DNA of 64,000 nucleotides from Thermoprotei archaeon (GTDB lineage Archaea > Thermoproteota > Thermoprotei > Thermofilales > B15-G2). Each line of letters opens with the position of its first letter. The stretch's first letter is position 1. Shown here one piece after another: positions 53,346 to 64,000 of this stretch. Location: the NCBI GenBank assembly GCA_003649445.1, contig QMRV01000004.1:1-64000 (forward strand), written 5' to 3'. The position numbers and the translations under genes were made by a program. Below the pieces are notes generated by a model that ran no database searches, was not told the origin of the DNA, and saw nothing but the letters and a program-made list of their open reading frames with translations.

Positions 53346-54158
53346 TCAACTCTTACTCAGTAACGATTTTAACTCTGCAGCTTTGTTTTCTATAGCTTCT
53401 AATGCTTTTAAAACTATTACATCCGACGGCAGGGCTCCTAAATTATCGAACCTGAATATGAAAGTTGTATCGTCGTATTCTACTCTGATAGCATTTTCTG
53501 GACACACTTTTTCGCACTCTCGACATAAAGAACATTCTATAGAATTTTTAATGATTACTTTATTGTCTTTAATTTCTAAAACTTTCTTAGGACAGTTTTC
53601 TACACATTCTCCGCAGAGAGAACATTTTGCTTCATCAACCTTAACTAATGGAAAATATTTGTAAGCACAGGCAGCTACAGGCTGCCACTTAACTTTTTCC
53701 TTTCCAAGCCCTAATCTCGCATAAGCTTCCAAGACTATCTTCTGTCCCTTTTCTAGCTTAACTATAGGAATGTTATCTTTTACAGGAAAACTTTTGCCGT
53801 CTTCAGGTATAAGATGAGATGACTGAACTAGTACAGGTCCATCTTTAGCTTCTACTTCAAGGTATAATCTTACTTGACAGCGATTACAGCCAACTCCTCC
53901 GCACTCGCACTTCTCTGGAAGTACATAATCTTCTAGGTCTGTTTTCAGCGGTATTAGTGATAATCTGTGGACTAAAATTTCGTCATAGAGTACTGAGGTA
54001 TTTTCTATAATCACTGCATAGTCGACCGCCAGTATTGGCACTTCTGTTAATATAGCTCTCCTTATAGTATTAGCAATAGTTGGACTTATTCCTCTGATTA
54101 TGAATTTTACTTCCTCATTAAATTTTAATATCTCTATACTTATTTCGCTGTAGTCCAT
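53346..54158 (-). CDS. rpoD: DNA-directed RNA polymerase subunit D (Rpo3) with two 4Fe-4S cluster motifs
   Basis: A 270-residue alpha-like subunit. The RNAP domain (FIIRGISPTIANTIRRAILT) is interrupted by an inserted ferredoxin-like domain with two complete motifs, Cys179-182-185-189 (CSLCGECVENCP) and Cys209-212-215-219 (CSLCRECEKVCP), so two [4Fe-4S] clusters are possible. A further CECGGVGCNRC lies at 84-94. Rpo3 dimerises with Rpo11 to start polymerase assembly. It follows S12 rather than S11 here. The ATG at 54158 is preferred over the GTG at 54167. Confidence 0.96.
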   Translation of the reverse strand: MDYSEISIEILKFNEEVKFIIRGISPTIANTIRRAILTEVPILAVDYAVIIENTSVLYDEILVHRLSLIPLKTDLEDYVLPEKCECGGVGCNRCQVRLYLEVEAKDGPVLVQSSHLIPEDGKSFPVKDNIPIVKLEKGQKIVLEAYARLGLGKEKVKWQPVAACAYKYFPLVKVDEAKCSLCGECVENCPKKVLEIKDNKVIIKNSIECSLCRECEKVCPENAIRVEYDDTTFIFRFDNLGALPSDVIVLKALEAIENKAAELKSLLSKS

Positions 54159-54167
54159 GTTATTCAC

Positions 54168-54611
54168 TTATCTTATTGGCTTTTGTTTTCGTCCCCTAAG
54201 CAGTTCTTTTAGTGAAACACCATTGACTTTAATTACTCTAAATCGCACTCCAGGGAGATCGCCGTATGCTCTACCTTCGGGTCCACCTATTCTCTCAATT
54301 ATTACTTCGTCGTGCTCATCAACGAAGTTTAGCGCACCGTCACCGGGGAGAAATGCTGTTACTTGTCTACCGTTTTTGATTAACTGAACACGTACACATT
54401 TTCTTACTGCGCTATTAGGCTGGCGGCTTTCTATACCTACTTTTTCTATAACTATTCCTCTAGCCATTGGAGCTCCTTCGAGGGGGTCTGCTTTCTTAGC
54501 TATGCCTAGCATTTTTCTCTTGTAGTATATGTCACTCCACCTAAACTTCTTCCTTTTTAGTCTGAGCTTTCTTGCCGCAAATAATCCTTTAGGAGATTTT
54601 GAGCCGGGCAT
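54168..54611 (-). CDS. rps12: 30S ribosomal protein S12 (uS12)
   Basis: A 147-residue archaeal uS12, [20 protein letters not shown], with the decoding-site loop [20 protein letters not shown] (here [15 protein letters not shown]) and the [20 protein letters not shown] region. The ATG at 54611 follows GGTGA. S7 and EF-1A, which normally come next, are elsewhere; rpoD follows. Confidence 0.98.
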   Translation of the reverse strand: MPGSKSPKGLFAARKLRLKRKKFRWSDIYYKRKMLGIAKKADPLEGAPMARGIVIEKVGIESRQPNSAVRKCVRVQLIKNGRQVTAFLPGDGALNFVDEHDEVIIERIGGPEGRAYGDLPGVRFRVIKVNGVSLKELLRGRKQKPIR

Positions 54612-54663
54612 ATCAGTCACCTTATTTTCGTTTGGTTTAAATTTTTTTCTATCGTCTTATTGA

Positions 54664-55101
54664 TCACTCTATGATTACTTTATCTATTCCAAAGTATCTT
54701 TTTGCAAGAATACTTGCCCTACTTATATTTCGGGCATGCTTGCCTATTGCTAGACCCTTCTCCTGCGGAGGAACAGTAACCCTCGCAACTATTCTTCCGT
54801 CACGGTATCTTGTTAGCTCGACGTTTGTTACTTTAGCAGGATATAAGCAATTTTTGATAAGCTCTTTAGGGGTGTCCGCGTACTCAATTACTTCGATATT
54901 TTTGCCTGTAAGCTGCTGTAGTAGTTTTACATTTCGACCTTCCTTTCCTACTGCTGCACCTACTTGTCCTTTTTCAACAACAAAAATTATTCTGTTTCGC
55001 TCGTGATCTATTACACAATCCTTAACTACTACTCTAGTCAGCGTTTCGAAAAATGCTATATATTTCATTTCTTCTTCAGTTAGCTTAATTACTTTATTCA
55101 T
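54664..55101 (-). CDS. nusA: Transcription/RNA-binding protein NusA (archaeal short form)
   Basis: A 145-residue protein with two KH domains only, KGQVGAAVGKEGRNVKLLQQ in the first and PQEKGLAIGKHARNISRASI in the second. Archaeal NusA lacks the RNAP-binding part of the bacterial protein and binds RNA; its role is not settled. The ATG at 55101 (MNKVIKLTEEEM) is chosen over a longer frame. It lies in the usual L30e-NusA-S12 order. Confidence 0.94.
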   Translation of the reverse strand: MNKVIKLTEEEMKYIAFFETLTRVVVKDCVIDHERNRIIFVVEKGQVGAAVGKEGRNVKLLQQLTGKNIEVIEYADTPKELIKNCLYPAKVTNVELTRYRDGRIVARVTVPPQEKGLAIGKHARNISRASILAKRYFGIDKVIIE

Positions 55102-55105
55102 ATTC

Positions 55106-59259
<4,154 letters not shown>

Positions 59260-59260
59260 T

Positions 59261-62200
59261 TTACTCCACCCTATCAACAAGCTTCAACCTAGGGGCAATA
59301 CACATACTCATTAATTCCTGAAGTAATAGCTTAAATGCATAAGACATTACTACAGGATGTAGTGACCCCTTATCTTTACATAGCGGACATACAGGTCTGC
59401 CTCTCTTTACGTCGAAATATCCTATGAAGCCACATTTTTCACATACGTAAGCTACATATTTGTCAGATTCTTCTAGAAGCCTGTCCTTTAGAAGTATTGA
59501 TGCTCCATGAGCTACTAAACAGTCACGCTCCATTTCACCGAACCTTAAGCCTCCTTCTCTAGCTCTACCTTCTGTTGGCTGGCGAGTAAGTATCTGTACA
59601 GGACCTCTTGCTCTCGCATGCATTTTATCGGCTACCATGTGGTGTAGCTTCTGGTAGTATACTACTCCTATGAATATTTCGGCCTCCATAATTTCTCCTG
59701 TTATTCCATTATACATAACTTCCTTACCATCGCTTCTGAAACCTAATTTTAGTAGTGCTTTCCGCAGCACCTCTTCAGGTTCTCCTTCAAAAGGTGTTCC
59801 ATCAACAAATCTTCCTTCAAGGGCAGCTACTTTTCCTGCTAGGGACTCTATTAGCTGACCTATAGTCATTCTTGACGGGAAAGCGTGTGGATTAATTATT
59901 ATGTCGGGAACTATTCCGTCTTCTGTAAACGGCATATCTTCCTGAGGCACTATCATGCCAATTACTCCTTTCTGTCCATGTCTTGAAGCGAACTTATCTC
60001 CAAGTTCAGGTATTCGCAGATCTCTTACACGGACTTTTATCAATCTATTTCCTTCCGAAGTTTCAGTTGTTATAACAGCATCTACTATTCCTTTCTCTTC
60101 ATGTCTTAGGCTTACTGAAGTATCTCTTCTCACCATACCTATAGCTCTTGTAAATGCTTCCTCGTAGAACCTTGGAGGACTTGTTCTACCTATTAGAACT
60201 TCTCCTCCTCTAACGAATGTTTCAGGCTCAACTATTCCGTCCTCACTTAAGTGACGATAACTTTCTGACGACCTGTATCCTCTTACATCAGGTTGCGGTA
60301 TCTCAATAGTATCTACTTGTCCTCCGGGGTACTTTCTTTCTTCAGCTTCATAAAGTCTAAAGAATGTAGACCAACCAACTCCCCTCTCTATTGAGGCTTT
60401 ATTGAATATCAGCGCGTCTTCCATATTATAGCCGCCATAAGTAATAACTGCTACTACGAGATTCTGGCCTGCTGGACGCTCATCATATCCTATGAGCTCT
60501 ATTCCCTTAGTAGTTACGAGAGGTTTTTGCGGATAATGTAGTAAGTGCATTCTTGAGTCTACTCTATAGCGGTAGTTTGTAAAAGATATTCCTAAAGCTT
60601 GCTTAGCCATGGCTGCCTCGTAGGAGTTTCTAGGAGACTGGTTGTGTTCAGCATAAGGTATTATTGAAGCTATTGCACCTAGTATGGCAGAAGGCACTAT
60701 CTCCATGTGTGTATGCTCTGGGGTTATTTCTTCGGGATTTATCGCTATTAAAGCATTTTCTTCCTCATCGGCATCTAAGAATTCAATTACACCCATTTTC
60801 AGTAAGTCTGTCCAAGTGAGTTTTCCTTCCTTTAAGGCTTGAATATGCGATGGCTTTAATTTAAGCTCTCCGTTTTCCACTACAAGTAATGGTCTTCTTA
60901 GTCTACCTCCATCACAGTTGACATATACTTCGTCTATGATCCATTTCTCTTCAGGTTTTTCAGGCTTTATTAAGTATCGTGCAACGTTAACCTCATGAGA
61001 TATTTTGCCTTGTCTTCTAAGACTTCTAATTTTAGTTACAAGTTCTTCTGGATTAGTGTGCACACCAATGAGCCTTCCATTAAGATATACTTTCGAGCCT
61101 TTAATGTCTTCGTTTCTCGCATCCTCTATCGGTATTACACCCAATTCGTAGAGTAGTGTTTCTATTTCTTTTTCATCTATTCCAATGGATATGCTAGCTA
61201 GTAGAGCTAGGTTTTTGACTAGCCCACAATTCTGGCCTTCGGGACTCTCATTAGGACAGAGTCTTCCCCACTGCGTAGGGTGAAGCTCTCTGGCCTCGAA
61301 GTGTGGCTGAGATCTGCTGAGAGGCGATACTACTCTTCTTAAGTGACTTAGTGTCGATAGATAATTTGTTCTGTCGAGAAGCTGGCTTACTCCGGTACGG
61401 TTTCCAACCCAGTTTCCTGTAGCCATAGCGTGTCTTAGTCTTTCTGTGACTAAGTCTGCTCTTACTAGTGTAACTAAGCTTATTTCTCTGCTTCTTGTAC
61501 GCATTTTTTCTAGCTGATATTTAAGATCATTACAGAACTGCTTAAAAGCTACTCTAAATAGCTGTGCGAGCAGATCTCCTGCAAGCTTTAATCTCTTATT
61601 AGCATAATGATCTTTATCATCCGGAGGTCTTCTGCCTAAGACTACCTCAAGTAGCTTCTCAGCCATTTGTCCTAAGAAATAAGCTTTCTTTCTTCTTGTT
61701 TCAGGAGAAGAGTCTGTACCTAAGTGCGGAAGCAAATACTTGTCTATTATCTGACATGCTTTTTCTATTCTCACGTCTCTTGTCTGTCCTATAGCGGCTC
61801 TGCTACCAATATAGTCTAAGGCGTCTTCAACAGTGTCTATTCCACTAGCTATCTCTAGAGATATTCTGAACTCATTCTGAATATCAGGATCATCGGACAC
61901 CGCTAGTACTATTTCACGGTCTGTCTCAAGGCCTAGTGCCCTCATTACAACTACTATAGGCAATCTAGAAGGTACTGCCGGAATAGTTAAGTAAAGCCCT
62001 CCGTCTTTCAGTCTTTCAAGAACTACTGGTATTCGGTAGGCGGCTGTAGCTGAAAATACTTTAGCTGTATGTGTGACTGAGGAACTTATTCCGCCAACAT
62101 CTACAAGTACTTTATTTACTGCAAGATCTTCTTGGATTACAAGTACTCTTTCGGACCCGTTTATTATAAAGTATCCACCTGGGTCTTTTGGATCCTCTTT

Positions 62201-62632
62201 AATAATTATTATCTCTTCTTCAGACATTCTAGAAAGAGGACATTTAATTGACTTTACCATAATAGGCATTTCTCCTATGTACACTTTATCACTATCTCTT
62301 CGCTCATTGTTGACGTAGAGAGCCATTTCGAGATACATTGGCGCAGAATAAGTAAGATTCCTTAACCTAGCTTCCATAGGCGTGATCGCAGTTTCTGTAC
62401 CATCAGCTTCTCTTACTCGAGGCTCGCCTACTTCTATCTTACCTAATTTAACAAATACTGTTCCATCAGCTGTTTCAACTATTCCCTGCTCGTCCACTAT
62501 TTGCTGCAATTTGTGTTCAATAAAATTATTATATGAATCTAAGTGCTGTCTAACTAGTCCATATTCCTTGATGAATGCTCTAACCAGAACCCATCTATCT
62601 TCAGGAGTTATAAAATTATTATTAGATTTCAT
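59261..62632 (-). CDS. rpoB: DNA-directed RNA polymerase subunit B (Rpo2), unsplit
   Basis: A 1123-residue second-largest subunit in one piece. It contains the fork-loop [60 protein letters not shown] in the hybrid-binding domain and a C-terminal zinc site ([17 protein letters not shown]). Many euryarchaea have B split into B' and B''; the unsplit form fits crenarchaeal-type archaea. The ATG at 62632 lies behind GGGTGA that overlaps rpoH. Confidence 0.99.
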   Translation of the reverse strand: MKSNNNFITPEDRWVLVRAFIKEYGLVRQHLDSYNNFIEHKLQQIVDEQGIVETADGTVFVKLGKIEVGEPRVREADGTETAITPMEARLRNLTYSAPMYLEMALYVNNERRDSDKVYIGEMPIMVKSIKCPLSRMSEEEIIIIKEDPKDPGGYFIINGSERVLVIQEDLAVNKVLVDVGGISSSVTHTAKVFSATAAYRIPVVLERLKDGGLYLTIPAVPSRLPIVVVMRALGLETDREIVLAVSDDPDIQNEFRISLEIASGIDTVEDALDYIGSRAAIGQTRDVRIEKACQIIDKYLLPHLGTDSSPETRRKKAYFLGQMAEKLLEVVLGRRPPDDKDHYANKRLKLAGDLLAQLFRVAFKQFCNDLKYQLEKMRTRSREISLVTLVRADLVTERLRHAMATGNWVGNRTGVSQLLDRTNYLSTLSHLRRVVSPLSRSQPHFEARELHPTQWGRLCPNESPEGQNCGLVKNLALLASISIGIDEKEIETLLYELGVIPIEDARNEDIKGSKVYLNGRLIGVHTNPEELVTKIRSLRRQGKISHEVNVARYLIKPEKPEEKWIIDEVYVNCDGGRLRRPLLVVENGELKLKPSHIQALKEGKLTWTDLLKMGVIEFLDADEEENALIAINPEEITPEHTHMEIVPSAILGAIASIIPYAEHNQSPRNSYEAAMAKQALGISFTNYRYRVDSRMHLLHYPQKPLVTTKGIELIGYDERPAGQNLVVAVITYGGYNMEDALIFNKASIERGVGWSTFFRLYEAEERKYPGGQVDTIEIPQPDVRGYRSSESYRHLSEDGIVEPETFVRGGEVLIGRTSPPRFYEEAFTRAIGMVRRDTSVSLRHEEKGIVDAVITTETSEGNRLIKVRVRDLRIPELGDKFASRHGQKGVIGMIVPQEDMPFTEDGIVPDIIINPHAFPSRMTIGQLIESLAGKVAALEGRFVDGTPFEGEPEEVLRKALLKLGFRSDGKEVMYNGITGEIMEAEIFIGVVYYQKLHHMVADKMHARARGPVQILTRQPTEGRAREGGLRFGEMERDCLVAHGASILLKDRLLEESDKYVAYVCEKCGFIGYFDVKRGRPVCPLCKDKGSLHPVVMSYAFKLLLQELMSMCIAPRLKLVDRVE

Positions 62633-62637
62633 AATTT

Positions 62638-62880
62638 TCACCCAGGTACAACAAGCCTTAAAGCTATAGCCTCACCAGCAGTAGGACTTTTTCTAATAAT
62701 AGCTATAACGTCTCCAGGCTTCGCTCCAAGAGCTCTCGCAGCAGGATCAGAAGCTCTGATCCAAGGCAAATCATATCTTTTTAAACCCATACGCTTTAAG
62801 AGTATTTTAGCTTCCTCCTTACTTAACAATATATGTTTTGGCACATATTCATGTTTAAATATATTAATTTTCTTAACCAT
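62638..62880 (-). CDS. rpoH: DNA-directed RNA polymerase subunit H (Rpo5)
   Basis: An 80-residue protein with [40 protein letters not shown] and [21 protein letters not shown], the full archaeal Rpo5 (Rpb5 C-domain). It opens the rpoH-B-A'-A''-L30e-NusA-S12 unit. The ATG is preceded by GGAGGGGAT. Confidence 0.98.
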   Translation of the reverse strand: MVKKINIFKHEYVPKHILLSKEEAKILLKRMGLKRYDLPWIRASDPAARALGAKPGDVIAIIRKSPTAGEAIALRLVVPG

Positions 62881-62930
62881 AGGTAATATCCCCTCCAGAA
62901 CGCATTAGCGTGAGGAATCCCAGCACTATG

Positions 62931-62959
62931 CTATAAACTTTTCCCTTATAAAATTTATG
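62931..62959 (-). promoter_or_regulatory. TATA-like elements upstream of the rpoH-B-A operon
   Basis: Two A/T boxes on the minus strand, GAAAAGTTTATAG (62931-62943) and ATAAATTTTATAA (62947-62959), lie 50-80 bases before the rpoH ATG. Either could be the TATA box of this large operon; the proximal one has the more typical purine-rich BRE before it. Confidence 0.45.
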
Positions 62960-63127
62960 TCGCTTCTCGATTATTTTAAGCTATCCTTTCTAATTGGACA
63001 GGTATTTCGATTGCTACTACCCATTTTACTTCGATATCATTCTATTAAATCAATGCAGAAAAACTATGTATCTTATTTAAATCGCTAAAATAGAAAACCT
63101 TAAATGAGAGTTGTGGTGGATTGTTTT

Positions 63128-63217
63128 GGGCCCGTAGCTTAGCCTGGTAGAGCACCGGGCTTTTAACCCGGGGGTCACCCCTGAAGCCCAAAGCGGGTTC
63201 AAATCCCGCCGGGCCCG
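63128..63217 (+). tRNA. tRNA-Lys (anticodon UUU) with insertion in the variable region
   Basis: Acceptor GGGCCCG/CGGGCCC, D arm GCTTAGCCTGGTAGAGC, anticodon arm CCGGG-CTTTTAA-CCCGG, T arm GCGGG-TTCAAAT-CCCGC, discriminator G. Twenty-one bases lie between anticodon stem and T stem where lysine tRNAs have five, so about 16 nt must be an intron. CCA is not encoded. The 3' end directly abuts the stop of pcm on the other strand. Confidence 0.94.
63177..63192 (+). other. 16-nt non-canonical intron in the variable region of tRNA-Lys
   Basis: If the mature variable loop is GGGTC (giving the expected C48 opposite G15), the intron is ACCCCTGAAGCCCAAA. GGGT/GCCC can form the central helix with a loop holding the 5' site and an AAA bulge at the 3' site, a relaxed bulge-helix-loop. 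The exact ends are uncertain by a base or two. Confidence 0.7.
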
Positions 63218-63889
63218 CTACTCCTCTTCAAAACCATATTTTCCTTTAAGTTTAACAAATAGACAAGGACCTAAACTCCTATACGCATAATTTTCCTCAC
63301 TTACTCTTTTAACAATAACTAGCTCTTGATAAAATTCTCTGCCAACAGGAACTACCATGCATCCTCCAACTTTAATTCTATTTAACAAAGGTTTCGGTAC
63401 TTGAGGCGCGGCTGCTGTAACTAAAATTTTGTCAAATCTTATGCCCTCCCTAAAGGGAGGTCCTTGACTACCATCACATATTATTACAGATACTCTCGAA
63501 TAATATCCTGCTCTCTTAAGATTATTTTTTGCAAAAAATGCTAATTCCGGGATAATCTCTAATGTTACTACAAAGCCTTTACGTGATGCTATCTCTGCAC
63601 ATAATGCTGCATGGTATCCACTACCGGTACCTATTTCGAGAATATAGTCTCCTTCGTTTATATCAAGAGCTTCACACATTATTGCACACATATGTGGAGC
63701 CGAAATAGTCTGTCCCTTCATTGTAGGAAGCGGCGTGTCAACATATGCTAGACTCCTATATGAAGGCAGGACAAATTCCTCTCTCGGGACTTTAAGCATT
63801 GCTTTAATAACTTTTTCTGATTTCAATACCCCCTCCTCCACTAATCTTTTAACTAAAATCTCCCTTTTTACTTTAAAATCATCTATCAT
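63218..63889 (-). CDS. pcm: Protein-L-isoaspartate O-methyltransferase
   Basis: A 223-residue SAM methyltransferase with PCMT landmarks: [20 protein letters not shown], the [18 protein letters not shown] substrate region, motif [15 protein letters not shown] and [14 protein letters not shown]. It repairs isoaspartyl residues in aged proteins. The ATG at 63889 overlaps the fen1 stop as ATGA; a longer frame starting at 63901 is less likely. Confidence 0.95.
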   Translation of the reverse strand: MIDDFKVKREILVKRLVEEGVLKSEKVIKAMLKVPREEFVLPSYRSLAYVDTPLPTMKGQTISAPHMCAIMCEALDINEGDYILEIGTGSGYHAALCAEIASRKGFVVTLEIIPELAFFAKNNLKRAGYYSRVSVIICDGSQGPPFREGIRFDKILVTAAAPQVPKPLLNRIKVGGCMVVPVGREFYQELVIVKRVSEENYAYRSLGPCLFVKLKGKYGFEEE

Positions 63890-64000
63890 GTTTGAAACCA
63901 TATGTCTAAACTTACCCTTGTTTTAATATTTCTAACAGCCTTCTTTAATCTTTCAATAGCATTTTTTACCCTTGTCTCTGAAAAGTCGTGTTCTTCACAT
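63886..64000 (-). CDS. fen1: Flap endonuclease FEN-1, C-terminal fragment (gene runs off the window)
   Basis: The last 37 or so codons before the TGA at 63886-63888: [20 protein letters not shown] followed by [32 protein letters not shown] is the conserved end of archaeal FEN-1 and the final segment (RVSLDIWF) fits a PCNA-binding PIP box. FEN-1 removes Okazaki fragment flaps. The catalytic part lies outside the window. It is translationally coupled to pcm. Confidence 0.85.
   Translation of the reverse strand, partial: CEEHDFSETRVKNAIERLKKAVRNIKTRVSLDIWFQT

Overview
This window is archaeal chromosome, A+T-rich, and almost entirely translation, transcription and RNA-processing genes. The evidence for Archaea is direct: RNA polymerase with A split into A' and A'' and an unsplit B, Rpo3/5(H)/7/10 subunits, Spt4, EF-1A/EF-2, archaeal-eukaryotic ribosomal proteins (eS1, eS4, eS24, eS31, eL14, eL15, eL18, eL19, eL30, eL32, eL34), exosome, 20S proteasome alpha, KEOPS, RFC, Orc1/Cdc6 and a UbiA lipid prenyltransferase. 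The presence of eL14 and eL34, split RpoA, a cbf5 intron and several intron-containing tRNAs points to a thermophilic Thermoproteota (crenarchaeal-type, TACK) lineage; I cannot place it more finely.

Layout. 1-354: window-edge fragment and non-coding tail. 355-6961 (minus): KEOPS genes kae1, bud32, pcc1 mixed with S15, RecJ-like, S3Ae, S27ae, S24e, Spt4, Rpo7 and a PIN protein. 7089-8420 (plus): cyclic-2,3-diphosphoglycerate synthetase-like gene. 8397-13182 (minus): L15e, an RNA-binding protein, proteasome alpha, SBDS, Rrp4, Rrp41, Rrp42. 13216-17231: a SerA-like dehydrogenase, an ECF transporter energising module (plus) and a helix-turn-helix protein. 17292-34490: EF-2 and a rearranged S10/spc ribosomal cluster in which the spc part (L24 to SecY) lies upstream of the S10 part (L3 to L14); rps5-rpl30 and a ubiA gene sit in opposite orientation inside it. 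34642-42221: tRNA-Gly, THUMP protein, Orc1/Cdc6, RfcL, RfcS, S7, RtcB, archease. 42248-47323: tRNA-Ser, S10, EF-1A, EMC3-like membrane protein, L34e, Cmk, L14e, Cbf5, a second tRNA-Ser. 47411-53143: S13-S4-S11, MEMO, S2, enolase, Rpo10, S9, L13, L18e. 53346-62880 (minus): RpoH-B-A'-A''-L30e-NusA-S12-RpoD. 63128-64000: tRNA-Lys, Pcm and the C-terminus of FEN-1.

The main discovery is RNA splicing inside protein genes. rps5 (29577-30215) is interrupted by a 24-nt intron with a textbook bulge-helix-bulge (BHB) motif, and cbf5 (46160-47174) by a 22-nt intron that splits the codon of the catalytic aspartate. Unspliced, both would end at in-frame stops. The two introns have strikingly similar inner hairpins, which suggests common origin. 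tRNA-Gly(CCC) and tRNA-Ser(UGA) carry canonical anticodon-loop introns, and tRNA-Lys(UUU) carries a 16-nt insertion in its variable region. The ligase that joins BHB exons, RtcB, and its activator archease lie side by side in the same window. The second theme is an unusually broken-up and permuted ribosomal gene cluster.
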